From: Thermoflexus sp042408815
GTDB lineage: Bacteria > Chloroflexota > Anaerolineae > Thermoflexales > Thermoflexaceae
DNA length: 64,000 bases
Direction: 5' to 3'
NCBI RefSeq assembly: GCF_042408815.1
Contig: NZ_JBHOQR010000003.1
Location: 124,001-188,000, forward strand
Notes under the pieces: model-generated
What the model was told of the DNA's origin: nothing
Databases searched by the model: none
Seen by the model: only the letters and a program-made list of their open reading frames with translations
In this document: positions 44,846 to 53,585 of the stretch, piece after piece
Numbering within the stretch: the stretch's first letter is position 1
How the letters are laid out: each line of letters begins with the position of its first letter
Made by a program: the position numbers and the translations under genes

Positions 44846-45989
44846 GGTGAGTCTTCTGTCGGCTCAATCGGTGATCCGGGCGCTGGACAAGACGAAATAC
44901 GAGGTGATTCCCATCGGGATCACCAAAGAGGGCCGTTGGCTCACCCGGGGGGATCCGATGAAGGCCCTGACCGGCGGGGCGGTGACGATGGCCGATCTGC
45001 TGGGGACGCCCTCCATTGTGGAGCCGGAATCGATCATTTCCCCGCCGGTTCCCCGGCGGCGAGAACTGATCCCAGGGGTCCAGGCGGAAGGAATCCCGGA
45101 GGTGGATGTGATCTTCCCGGTGCTCCATGGCCCTTTCGGGGAGGATGGGACGATCCAGGGGTTGCTGGAGCTGGCGGGCATCCCCTACGTGGGGGCAGGG
45201 GTGCTGGCCTCGGCGGTGGGGATGGATAAGGCGGTGATGAAGGATGTGTTCCGGGCCCATGGCCTCCCGGTCGCGTGGTATATCGTGATCTTCCGGCGGG
45301 AATGGGAGCGGGATCCGGAAGGCGTGATGGATCGGATCGAGCAGGAGCTCGGGTTTCCGTGCTTTGTCAAGCCGGCTAACCTGGGGTCCAGCGTGGGCGT
45401 CTCCAAGGTGAAGCGGCGGGAGGAGCTCCCGGCCGCCCTGGCGGAGGCCGCCCGTTATGGCCGCAAGATGCTGGTGGAGCGGGCGATCCCGGCGGCCCGG
45501 GAGATCGAGGTCAGCGTGCTGGGAAACGAGGATCCCATCGCCTCCGTTCCTGGGGAGGTGATCCCGGCAGGGGAGTTTTACGACTACGCGGCCAAGTATC
45601 TCGATGATCGAACCCAGCTGGTGATCCCAGCCCCGCTGGATGAGGCGCTGGCGGAGCGGATCCGCTCCCTGGCCCTGAAGGCGTTCCGGGCGATCGACGC
45701 GTGGGGGATGGCGCGGGTGGATTTCCTCCTCTCCCGGGAGACCGGGGAGCTGGTGGTCAATGAGATCAATACCATCCCGGGGTTCACGGCGGTCAGCATG
45801 TATCCGCGCCTGTGGGAGGCCAGCGGCCTGCCGTATCCGGCGCTGCTGGATCGGCTCATCGAATTGGCGCTGGAGCGCTATCGGGATCGTCAGCGGGATG
45901 TGATCGCTTACGAGGGGTGGACATGGCTTTCCTCCCGTCGCGCCAGCGGCGCGCCACAAGAAGGCGAGGGCGGACCTTCCGCTCGGTGA
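44790..45989 (+). CDS. ddl: D-alanine--D-alanine ligase, 399 aa
   Basis: It makes D-Ala-D-Ala for MurF. Motifs are VGVLFGGKSGEHEVSLLSA at the start, HGPFGEDGTIQGLLELAGIPYVG, PCFVKPANLGSSVGVSKV, and NEINTIPGFTAVSMYPRLWEASGL near the end. The ATG at 44790 sits exactly at the conserved N-terminus, inside murB. The final 29 residues after ERYRDRQRD (about 45903 on) lie beyond the family's usual end and overlap ftsQ by 67 bases. Confidence 0.95.
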   Translation: MKRRIRVGVLFGGKSGEHEVSLLSAQSVIRALDKTKYEVIPIGITKEGRWLTRGDPMKALTGGAVTMADLLGTPSIVEPESIISPPVPRRRELIPGVQAEGIPEVDVIFPVLHGPFGEDGTIQGLLELAGIPYVGAGVLASAVGMDKAVMKDVFRAHGLPVAWYIVIFRREWERDPEGVMDRIEQELGFPCFVKPANLGSSVGVSKVKRREELPAALAEAARYGRKMLVERAIPAAREIEVSVLGNEDPIASVPGEVIPAGEFYDYAAKYLDDRTQLVIPAPLDEALAERIRSLALKAFRAIDAWGMARVDFLLSRETGELVVNEINTIPGFTAVSMYPRLWEASGLPYPALLDRLIELALERYRDRQRDVIAYEGWTWLSSRRASGAPQEGEGGPSAR

Positions 45990-46714
45990 GCCCGGCGGGG
46001 ATGGCGGTGGCCATCTGGGCCCTCCCCCCGGTGGGCTCCCGGCTGGTGGCGGGGGGGCTGTTGTTGCTCTGGGCCATGACCGGCGGGGTCTTGCTGCTTC
46101 ACGATGTCTTCTACACCCGGCTGGATGTGGCGGGCGCCCACCGGCTCTCCCCGGAGGCGCTGGCGGCCGCCAGCGGGATCGACGGCCTGCACATTTTTTG
46201 GGTGAACCCGGCGGAAGCCGCTGCTGCCGTCCGCCGTCAGTTCCCCACCCTGAAGGACGCAACGGTGCGCTGTCGATGGCCGGCGTTCTGCACCCTTTTT
46301 GTCGTGGAAGGGCAGGCCCCCTGGGAGTGGGTGAGCGGGGATCTGCGAGTGCTTCTGGATGATAGCGGTCATGTCGTGGAAGGGGAGGCCGTGGAAGCCC
46401 GGCGCCGGCTGGAGGTTGATGGCCTGCCGCCCCCTGCCCCGGGCCAGGGCGTGGATCCGGGGTTATGGGCGCGCATGCAGGATCTGGGCCAGGCCTTCCC
46501 GGAGATCCAGGCTTTCCGATATGAAGTAGGCCGGGGGTTCTCCTTCATTGATCCATATGGCTGGCCGGTGCTGCTGGGGGAATACGGATCCATGGTGACG
46601 CGCGCGGCGGTGTGGCGGGTGATGCGCGATCTTCTCACCGCTCAGGGCCAGCGCCCCGCCTATCTGGATTTGCGCGTCCCGGAGGCCCCGGCGGTTGGAT
46701 TCCCACCGCAATGA
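45923..46714 (+). CDS. ftsQ: Cell division protein FtsQ, 263 aa
   Basis: A basic N-terminus (PSRQRRATRRRGRTFR) is followed by one membrane segment (about residues 38-58, LVAGGLLLLWAMTGGVLLLH) and a POTRA-like region (LDVAGAHRLSPEALAAASGIDG) with the following beta domain (VEGQAPWEWV). FtsQ recruits FtsL/B and FtsWI to the septum. The ATG at 45923 has GAGGGGTGG in front. Position between ddl and ftsA is canonical. FtsQ diverges strongly, so the name rests partly on position. Confidence 0.88.
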   Translation: MAFLPSRQRRATRRRGRTFRSVSPAGMAVAIWALPPVGSRLVAGGLLLLWAMTGGVLLLHDVFYTRLDVAGAHRLSPEALAAASGIDGLHIFWVNPAEAAAAVRRQFPTLKDATVRCRWPAFCTLFVVEGQAPWEWVSGDLRVLLDDSGHVVEGEAVEARRRLEVDGLPPPAPGQGVDPGLWARMQDLGQAFPEIQAFRYEVGRGFSFIDPYGWPVLLGEYGSMVTRAAVWRVMRDLLTAQGQRPAYLDLRVPEAPAVGFPPQ

Positions 46715-46754
46715 ATCGGGCAGGTCTCTTCCCGTGCGCGCGAGGGCATATCCC

Positions 46755-47981
46755 ATGACGCTGGTCGCGATGGATATCGGCACCAGCAAGATCTGCACGC
46801 TGGTGGGCGAGGCGGATGAAGCCGGGATGCTCCGCATCCTGGGCGTGGGGGTCGTCCCAGCCCGGGGGATCCGTAGGGGGGTGGTGGTGAACATCGCGGA
46901 GGCCACGGAGGCGATCGCCGCCTCGATCGAGAAGGCCGAGCGGACCAGCGGCTATCAGATCCGACGGGCCATCGTGGGCATCGCCGGGCCTTATGTGGCC
47001 TCGGTGAACAGTAAGGGCACCGCCTCGGTGATGCGGGGGGATCGGGGGATCAGCCCGGCGGATGTGGAGCGGGCGATCGAGAACGCCCGGACCATCGCGA
47101 TCCCCCATTCCCATGAAATCCTTCACGTGCTCCCGCGGGCTTTCATCGTCGATGGCCAGGAGGGGATCCGGGATCCCCTGGGGATGTATGGGTTCCGGCT
47201 GGAAGCGGAGGTCCACATCGTGACCGCCCAGGTGGGCCCGTTGACTAATCTGCGACGGTGCATCGAGGCCGCCCAGATCGGGGTGGAAGAGTTCGTCCTC
47301 TCGCCGCTGGCTTCGGCCGAGGCGGTGCTCACGGAGGGTGAGCGGGAAATGGGGGTGGCCCTGGTGGATATCGGGGCGGGGACGACGGATCTGGCGGTCT
47401 TTGTGGAGGGGAGCGTCGCGCACACCGCGGTGATCCCGGTGGGAGGGCAGCACATCACCAACGATCTGGCCTATGGCCTGCACGTCCCGGCCACGGTGGC
47501 GGAAGCGATCAAGGTCCAATACGGCCATGCGGCGGTCCAGGCCATCGCGCCGGAAGAGCAGATCACGGTCCAGGGCTTCGGGGAGAACGGCACGCTGATC
47601 TTTTCGCGCCGGGAGATGGCTGAGATCATCGAGGCGCGGGTCCAGGAGATTTTCCAGCTGATCCTGAAAGATCTGCGAGCTTCAGGTTACGAGCGGTTGC
47701 TCCCGGCCGGGCTGGTCCTCTGTGGAGGGACTGCTCTGCTGCCGGGGATCCGGGAGGTAGCCCGCGAGGTCACCGGGATGCCCGTCCGCGTGGGCATGCC
47801 GTGGGATCTGGGAGGGCTGGCGGAGACCCTCCGTTCACCGATGTTCGCGGCTGCGGTGGGCCTGCTCCGCTGGGGCCTTCGGATGGATGCCAGCACTGGC
47901 TATTCTCCGTCCGGGGACTCATGGCTGGGGCGTCTCTGGCGGACCCTGCAGGGGATCTTCCGGGAGATGTTGCCTGGGTAG
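46755..47981 (+). CDS. ftsA: Cell division protein FtsA, 408 aa
   Basis: This actin-like ATPase tethers FtsZ to the membrane. Motifs are VAMDIGTSKICTLVGE (phosphate 1), GIAGPYVASVNSKG in the 1C/SHS2 domain, ALVDIGAGTTDLAVF (phosphate 2) and VLCGGTALLPGIREVA (adenosine). The C-terminus ends WLGRLWRTLQGIFREML, which fits the membrane-targeting amphipathic helix. The ATG at 46755 is used as the conserved start; ftsZ follows after 92 bases. Confidence 0.95.
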   Translation: MTLVAMDIGTSKICTLVGEADEAGMLRILGVGVVPARGIRRGVVVNIAEATEAIAASIEKAERTSGYQIRRAIVGIAGPYVASVNSKGTASVMRGDRGISPADVERAIENARTIAIPHSHEILHVLPRAFIVDGQEGIRDPLGMYGFRLEAEVHIVTAQVGPLTNLRRCIEAAQIGVEEFVLSPLASAEAVLTEGEREMGVALVDIGAGTTDLAVFVEGSVAHTAVIPVGGQHITNDLAYGLHVPATVAEAIKVQYGHAAVQAIAPEEQITVQGFGENGTLIFSRREMAEIIEARVQEIFQLILKDLRASGYERLLPAGLVLCGGTALLPGIREVAREVTGMPVRVGMPWDLGGLAETLRSPMFAAAVGLLRWGLRMDASTGYSPSGDSWLGRLWRTLQGIFREMLPG

Positions 47982-48073
47982 GGCATGCCCGCGCTTCCGG
48001 ATCGGGAATTCCGCCCGAGGCCTTCTTTCTCTAGCCCGGGCTGATCAGGAACCTTGCTGCGAGGAGGTGGACG

Positions 48074-49180
48074 ATGGAGGCGATGGCGATGGGTCAGACG
48101 CCGGCCAAAATCCGCGTGGTGGGCGTGGGCGGCGGGGGCAGCAATGCCGTGAACCGCATGATCGAGGAGGGGCTCCGGGGGGTGGAGTTCATCGCCGTCA
48201 ACACCGATGTGCAAGCTCTCTCCCTGGCCAAAGCCGATCGCCGGATCCATATCGGGGAGAAAGTCACTCGTGGCTTGGGCGCAGGGGGGAACCCGGAGAT
48301 TGGATACAAGGCCGCAGAGGAGTCGGCGGATCTCATCTACGAGGCGCTCCGCGGCTCGGATATGGTGTTCATCACGGCAGGGATGGGGGGCGGCACGGGG
48401 ACGGGCGCCAGCCCGGTGATCGCCCGCATCGCCCGGGAGGTGGGCGCCCTGACCATCGGGGTGGTGACCCGCCCCTTCTCCTTTGAAGGCCCGAAGCGGG
48501 CCAAGGCCGCGGAGGAGGGCATTAACCGCCTGAAGGAGAGCGTGGACACTCTCATTGTGATCCCCAATGATCGCTTGTTGGAGATCACGGATAAGAAGGT
48601 GACCCTCATGCAAGCCTTTCGAATGGCCGATGAAGTGCTTCGCCAGGGCATCCAGGGGATCAGTGAGCTGATCACCGTCCCCGGTCTGATCAATCTGGAT
48701 TTCGCCGATGTGCGCACCATCATGGCCGAGGGCGGTGCCGCGCTGATGGCCATTGGGGAGGCTTCGGGGGAGAACCGGGCAGTGGAGGCCGCCCAGCAGG
48801 CCATCTCCAGCCGGCTTCTGGAGGTCACCATTGATGGGGCCCGGGGCATCCTGTTCAACGTCACGGGGGGTCCTGATCTCACCCTTTACGAGGTCCATCA
48901 GGCGGCGGAGATCATCCGTCAGGCGGCTCATCCGGAGGCCAACATCATCTTCGGCGCGGTCATCGATGAGGCGATGCAGGAACGGGTGCGGATCACCGTG
49001 ATCGCCACCGGGTTCGAGCGCCCGCCCCTCCAGGGCCGCCGTCCCGCCCCGACCTCCACGCCGCTGGGGCGCACGGAGTCCAGCCCCCTGCGCTCGGAGG
49101 AGGCTCGGCGTCCTCTCAGCGACCGCAGCTTCAATGAGGGCGATCTGGACATACCGGCCTTCCTGCGACGACGTGGATGA
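48074..49180 (+). CDS. ftsZ: Cell division tubulin FtsZ, 368 aa
   Basis: It forms the GTP-dependent Z ring. The GTP-binding motifs are VGVGGGGSNAVNRM near residue 16 and the tubulin signature GGGTGTGAS near 105; the T7 loop shows NLDFADVRTIM. A short variable linker leads to the conserved C-terminal peptide DLDIPAFLRRRG, which binds FtsA. The ATG at 48074 follows GAGGAGGTGG. This is the last gene of the dcw cluster, with no further division gene after it. Confidence 0.97.
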   Translation: MEAMAMGQTPAKIRVVGVGGGGSNAVNRMIEEGLRGVEFIAVNTDVQALSLAKADRRIHIGEKVTRGLGAGGNPEIGYKAAEESADLIYEALRGSDMVFITAGMGGGTGTGASPVIARIAREVGALTIGVVTRPFSFEGPKRAKAAEEGINRLKESVDTLIVIPNDRLLEITDKKVTLMQAFRMADEVLRQGIQGISELITVPGLINLDFADVRTIMAEGGAALMAIGEASGENRAVEAAQQAISSRLLEVTIDGARGILFNVTGGPDLTLYEVHQAAEIIRQAAHPEANIIFGAVIDEAMQERVRITVIATGFERPPLQGRRPAPTSTPLGRTESSPLRSEEARRPLSDRSFNEGDLDIPAFLRRRG

Positions 49181-49206
49181 AATCCATTGGGGGCTTGGAT
49201 GGTCGA

Positions 49207-49219
49207 GCGGGTCTCCCGC
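49207..49219. terminator. GC hairpin after ftsZ, possible terminator
   Basis: GCGGG-TCT-CCCGC is a perfect 5-bp stem in the 141-base convergent gap between ftsZ and the RNase HI-like gene. No T-run follows. Confidence 0.2.
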
Positions 49220-49321
49220 AGGCTGCCCGCCTGGCCGCCGGACAGGCGCCGTCCCGTCTTTCCGCTTCGAGCCTGGTGGCCTCAGCCCTCGCTCCGCATG
49301 GGGAGGGAGGAGATGTATGCC

Positions 49322-49738
49322 TCAATGCCCCAGCTCGGAGGCGGAGGCGGCGCGAGGTTGCCAGACCAGCCGGACCCTTTGAAAGCGGCTGAGGCGCTCA
49401 CGGGCTGCCTGCTGGAGAGGGCGCAGATGAGGGGCACGCACCCGGAAGGTCCCCTGGAGCTGGGCGAGGACCAGCTGGCTATCCCCCCGGATCTCCAGGG
49501 TGAAGGCGGAAGGATCCTTTCCGATCCCCTCGATCCGGCCGATCAGGTCCTCCAGGGCGGCGATCAGTGTCCGGTATTCCGCTTCATTGTTGGTCATGGT
49601 TTCCTCGAAATTCAGTCGGCGTCGCTCCTCCCTCCCATCCCGGGTTCGGATGATGTAGGATCCGTAACCGGGGCCCGGGTTGCCTTGGCTTCCTCCGTCA
49701 AAGATGATCACATAATCCGGAGCTGCGGCTCGTGGCAT
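49322..49738 (-). CDS. RNase HI-like protein, 138 aa, fourth acidic residue absent
   Basis: RNase HI degrades RNA in RNA-DNA hybrids. The first three active-site acids are present: D14 in FDGGSQGNPG, E52 in TNNEAEY and D86 in RGDSQLV. The last acidic residue, normally an aspartate in an N-x-x-A-D motif near the C-terminus, is not seen; the chain ends QPRAASASELGH. The other frames do not restore it. It may be a reduced-activity or binding protein, or be C-terminally truncated. It converges with ftsZ and is divergent from the NYN gene. Confidence 0.8.
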   Translation of the reverse strand: MPRAAAPDYVIIFDGGSQGNPGPGYGSYIIRTRDGREERRRLNFEETMTNNEAEYRTLIAALEDLIGRIEGIGKDPSAFTLEIRGDSQLVLAQLQGTFRVRAPHLRPLQQAARERLSRFQRVRLVWQPRAASASELGH

Positions 49739-49790
49739 GGCTAGGCCTCCGCATGGAGGAATGGTGGATTACTGCTTTTCGCGCACCCTC

Positions 49791-49820
49791 CGGACAATCC
49801 GCCGGAATTGAGGTTATGAT
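49791..49820 (+). promoter_or_regulatory. Candidate promoter for the NYN gene
   Basis: TATGAT (49815-49820) has CGGACA 18 bases upstream, 71 bases ahead of the NYN ATG. Confidence 0.35.
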
Positions 49821-49890
49821 GAATAGCGCGATATGGTTCTCGCGGGCTAATTAGACGGGAGCCCATCAAACCCATGCTTTCGAGACCACC

Positions 49891-51585
49891 ATGGCGCGTC
49901 GCGAGCGGCCTGAAATGGCGGTCTTCATCGACTTTGAGAACATCGCCACCGCGGCGGAAAGCCGGTATTACACGCTGGATCTCCAGCGCTTGTTTGCGGA
50001 GCTGGGGCGACGGGGGCGTCCGGTCCTGAAGCGCGCTTACGCCGACTGGTCCCGTTTCACCAAATATCGGGATGAGCTGCTCCGGCATGGGGTGGATCTG
50101 GTTCAGATTTACTCCTACGGCCACAAGCTTGCCCGTAACCGGGCGGATGTCCGTATGGCTATCGATGCCATCGAGAGCCTGTTCACCCGTCCGGAGATCC
50201 AGACATTTGTGATTGTCTCCGGGGACAGCGATTTCTCCAGCCTGATCACTCGTCTCCGGGAGCATGGCCGGTTCGTGATCGGCGTGGGCGTGCAGGGGGC
50301 GACCAGCGATTTAATCCCTGCGCTGTGCGATGAGTTCATCTATTATGACACGCTGATTGCGCCGGAAGCGGGAGAGGCCCCAGCTCCTTCTGCGTCTGTC
50401 CCCAAGCCATCCGCCTCCGCTTCAGCCTCCGAGATCGTGGGAACCGCGGAGCGTTACCGCCGGTATCTCCAGGATTGGGGGTTCGTGTTGCTAGAGCCCA
50501 CCCTCCGTCGGATGGGGTTGACCCGCCTTTTCGAGACTCTGCGGGCAGGGATAGCCGAGCTCACCCTGGCTCGATGGCTGGACCGAACGAACTGGGAGGG
50601 CCTGGAGATCGAGGCGGGCGGCCGTCAGGAGCTCGGATGGTTGCTGCTCCTGGGTTCCGGGCTCTCCTTCGGATCCCTTCCGCCTTCGCTCTTCACCCCG
50701 ATTCATGGGGTGCGGGTTGCTGGCCTGAAGCGGTTTATTGAAGCGGCGGAGGGCGGTCTAATCCGATTTCTGGGCATGGCGAATTGGCAGCTGGAACTGG
50801 AAGCGCTGGCTTTCCTCCTCGGGCTTCCTGCGGTAGAAGTTGAAGCCATGCTCCGCGGCATGGCGCGGGAAGGCCTGCTGGCGGCGGAGAATGGGACCTT
50901 CCGCTGGATCCCGCATGAGGATCCATTGCGGGGTCCGGTGTTTGAGGCCCTGCGGGCGGATCTGGCCGGCGTCACCTATCCGTCGGGGCTTGCCCCTTCC
51001 CTGGGAGATGCTCGGGCGCTGTTTGAGGAGGGGATGAGCTACCGGCGAGATCGAAACTTCCCAATGGCCCGGGAGCGCTTTTTGCAGTCTCTGCGGATGA
51101 CCTTGGATCTGTGGGAGATGCGCACTCCGGGAATTGGGCCCTATGAGATCCGCTGGCGGGCGGCCAGCTACTGCTCCGTGCAGGCGGGAGAGCTTTTCAA
51201 CTATCGTCGGGACTTCGCCGGTTCCCTCCCTTATTATCACGCCTTTATCGCCCTGATGATCCCGGGGGATCCGGTATGGGAGAAGCTCCGCGGGCTGGTG
51301 GATTTCATGCTGCATTACGCGCTGTCCGCTTTCTTCGATAATCAGGTCCCCGTGACCTCCGGTCCTTTCGCTCGACGTCTGCTGGAGCTTTTCCATGATC
51401 CGGATCCCTACCGGGCCGGGCGGGCCCGGGAGTGGGTGGCTCAGGTGGCGCGGTTGAACCCGGCGATCATCGGATGGCTGCTGGAGCAGCTGGCAGGGGT
51501 GGAGGCGGGAGAGGCGCAGAAGGAGGCGCTGGAGATGTTCTTGCGAGGGCAGATCCAGGAAGCCTCCATCTCTTCCACATCTTAG
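49891..51585 (+). CDS. NYN/LabA-like PIN-fold nuclease with unrecognised C-terminal half, 564 aa
   Basis: Residues 8-165 form a NYN domain (Nedd4-BP1/YacP-like nuclease fold): D14 in FIDFENIA, D92 in VRMAIDAIE, and D112/D114 in SGDSDFSSLI. LabA-like NYN proteins are thought to be RNases. A Pro/Ser-rich linker (about 155-180) follows. Residues 185-350 may be winged-helix-like and 370-564 look helical, TPR-like (FEEGMSYRRDRNFPMARERFLQSL), but I recognise neither. The usual OST-HTH/LOTUS partner is not evident. ATG 49891 has little ribosome site. It is single-gene, divergent from the RNase HI-like gene and followed by the LCP gene 49 bases later. Confidence 0.82.
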   Translation: MARRERPEMAVFIDFENIATAAESRYYTLDLQRLFAELGRRGRPVLKRAYADWSRFTKYRDELLRHGVDLVQIYSYGHKLARNRADVRMAIDAIESLFTRPEIQTFVIVSGDSDFSSLITRLREHGRFVIGVGVQGATSDLIPALCDEFIYYDTLIAPEAGEAPAPSASVPKPSASASASEIVGTAERYRRYLQDWGFVLLEPTLRRMGLTRLFETLRAGIAELTLARWLDRTNWEGLEIEAGGRQELGWLLLLGSGLSFGSLPPSLFTPIHGVRVAGLKRFIEAAEGGLIRFLGMANWQLELEALAFLLGLPAVEVEAMLRGMAREGLLAAENGTFRWIPHEDPLRGPVFEALRADLAGVTYPSGLAPSLGDARALFEEGMSYRRDRNFPMARERFLQSLRMTLDLWEMRTPGIGPYEIRWRAASYCSVQAGELFNYRRDFAGSLPYYHAFIALMIPGDPVWEKLRGLVDFMLHYALSAFFDNQVPVTSGPFARRLLELFHDPDPYRAGRAREWVAQVARLNPAIIGWLLEQLAGVEAGEAQKEALEMFLRGQIQEASISSTS

Positions 51586-51634
51586 GTAGGGCTCTGTCCG
51601 CTGTCGCCAACGCTGTTTTGTGGAGGCAATCCCC

Positions 51635-53101
51635 ATGTCCATCCGCTGGTTGGGAAGAGCGCTTGTCCTCATCGGGTTCATGATGATTGCCCAGAGCTTG
51701 ATCTGGATGAGCCAGGGGATGTTGACGGATCGACCGCCTGGGAATCCTGGGCATGGGCTTAATGGGCTCGAGCGGTCTGCGTCCACCTCATCTTCGGGGC
51801 CCACGCCCACCCTTCAACCCACCGGGACGCCGCCTTCCATGCCCACGCCTACGTTCACCCCTGTCCCGCCCCCATCAACGCCCACTCCAGCCTTCCCGGC
51901 CCGATGGGCAGTCACCCCTACTCCCCTTCCCGGGGTCTCTCGGGGAAGCCTGGAGGGGATCCCGGAGCCCCGCCCGCCTCTGGCCTTTCCGCCCAGACGG
52001 GTGAACCTGCTGTTGCTGGGGAGCGATCGGCAGCCTGGGGAGCGGATCGGGCGAACGGATACGATCCTCTTTGTCTCGATTGATCCGGATGAGCCCTCGG
52101 TGCGGTTGCTCAGCATCCCGCGGGATCTTTGGGTCTATATCCCCGGCTGGGGGCTCAACAAGATCAACACCGCCTATGTCCATGGGGAGCTGGCCCGTTA
52201 TCCGGGTGGGGGCTATGGCCTGCTTCAGGATACGCTTCGTTACAATCTGGGGCTGACCGCTCACGGCTATGCCCTGGTGGATTTCGATGGGATGCGGACG
52301 ATCATCGACGCCCTGGGCGGAGTGGATGTGAACGTCCGATGCCCGCTGTATGATGTGTTCCCCGATCCCGACAACCCGGCGATTACCGGCACACTCGCCC
52401 TGCCCGCGCCGGGCCGTTACCATCTGGATGGCCAGCAGGCCCTGTGGTATATGCGGTCCCGATATTCGACCAGCGATTTCGACCGCTCGCGCCGGCAGCA
52501 GCAGGTGCTGGAAGGATTGCTGGATCGCATGAAGGAAGGCGGGTGGCTCTGGCGCGTCCCATCCCTTTGGTCCGGGATCCGCCAGACGGTGCAGACAGAT
52601 CTGGGGTTGGAGGAAGCGCTCTGGCTGGCTTCCATCGGGGCGCGCCTGGATCGGAGACGCATCGCCCGGGGATGGTTGCATCCGGTTCTGGCTCCCCGCA
52701 TGATCTCCACCACTGTGGGGAGCAATCTGTTTGTTTACCTGCCGACGGAGCAGGCGTATTCCTACCTGGAGCAATTCCTGCTGGGCCCATTGCTCGCAGA
52801 AGCTTTGCCCATTGCGCGAGTGGAGATCATCAACGCCAGTGGGAATCCCTCTTATGGGGAGATGGCCGCGGAGATCCTGCGGGAGGCCGGGTTTCAGGCC
52901 GTCCGGATGGTGGAGGCGGCGCCGGATGGACAGCCTACGCGGGTGATCGCCACAAGCTCCGCCGGATCCTCCACGGCCGCTTCGGCGCTCCTGCGGGCCT
53001 TCCGGCTGCCGAGGTCCCGTCTCGAAGTTTCCCTTGAGCCGGGCGCGGAAGCCCCCTATCGGGTCTGGTTGGGGGATGACTTCAACCCGTGCGTCCGATA
53101 G
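51635..53101 (+). CDS. LytR-CpsA-Psr (LCP) family cell-wall polymer ligase with LytR_C domain, 488 aa
   Basis: LCP enzymes attach lipid-linked polymers to peptidoglycan outside the membrane. One N-terminal span (about residues 6-24) and a Pro/Thr-rich linker (to about 95) precede the LCP domain: NLLLLGSDRQPG, RTDTILFVSIDP, LSIPRDLWVYIPGWG, KINTAYVHG, DFDGMRTIIDALGGVDV and the arginine-rich ALWYMRSRYSTSDFDRSRRQQ. A LytR_C domain (VEIINASGNPSYGEMA) ends the protein. The ATG at 51635 follows GGAGG by 8 bases. The C-terminus overlaps, in antisense, the lipoprotein relic by 46 bases. Confidence 0.92.
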   Translation: MSIRWLGRALVLIGFMMIAQSLIWMSQGMLTDRPPGNPGHGLNGLERSASTSSSGPTPTLQPTGTPPSMPTPTFTPVPPPSTPTPAFPARWAVTPTPLPGVSRGSLEGIPEPRPPLAFPPRRVNLLLLGSDRQPGERIGRTDTILFVSIDPDEPSVRLLSIPRDLWVYIPGWGLNKINTAYVHGELARYPGGGYGLLQDTLRYNLGLTAHGYALVDFDGMRTIIDALGGVDVNVRCPLYDVFPDPDNPAITGTLALPAPGRYHLDGQQALWYMRSRYSTSDFDRSRRQQQVLEGLLDRMKEGGWLWRVPSLWSGIRQTVQTDLGLEEALWLASIGARLDRRRIARGWLHPVLAPRMISTTVGSNLFVYLPTEQAYSYLEQFLLGPLLAEALPIARVEIINASGNPSYGEMAAEILREAGFQAVRMVEAAPDGQPTRVIATSSAGSSTAASALLRAFRLPRSRLEVSLEPGAEAPYRVWLGDDFNPCVR

Positions 53102-53573
53102 GCACGCCAGCGCTCCGGGGATGCATTTGTTTGGTGGATCAATTCGCCGACATCAGGAGGCATGGCCTGCGGGGTTCTCGTCCGCCCCATCAGGAAGTTA
53201 CGGTAGGGGATGTCCTTACAGTTCAGGTCCAGCGGCGGCGGTGGGATGCAGACGGTGGGGTAGGCCGGATAGAGGCGTTTGGCGCCGGGGATTCCCTGTA
53301 GGGTATCCGAGGAGATCTCCGGCGCGGCCGTCGGTCGGGGCATCCGGGTGGCGGTGAAGGCCGGCGTCGGAGGTGGGGAAGGGGAGACGGTTGAGGTGGC
53401 GGTCGGGGTCCGCGTCGCTGTTGCCGGGAACGTCGGAGAGGGAACGGGGGAAGGCGAGGGCTGTCGGGTGGGGCTGGATGCTGGCGCCACCGTTGGCGCG
53501 GCGGGAGTGGGAAAGGTGGGCGCCGCCGGCGTCGGCCCGGCGCAGGCGGAGACGGAAAGGGTGATAGATAGCG
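53056..53573 (-). pseudogene. Decayed Excalibur-like secreted lipoprotein
   Basis: On the minus strand, just past the methyltransferase stop, the frame reads ITLSVSACAGPTPAAP, a lipobox-like end of a signal peptide, then a long Pro/Thr/Ser linker, then YPTVCIPPPPLDLNCKDIPY followed by RNFL, the first half of the Excalibur module. No start codon lies between the upstream in-frame stop and the lipobox, and the calcium-binding DxDxDGxxCE end is missing; the tail is antisense of the LCP gene. A GTG at 53490 would open a shorter frame. The parts fit a gene that lost both ends. Confidence 0.45.
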
Positions 53574-53585
53574 GGTTTCCCTATT

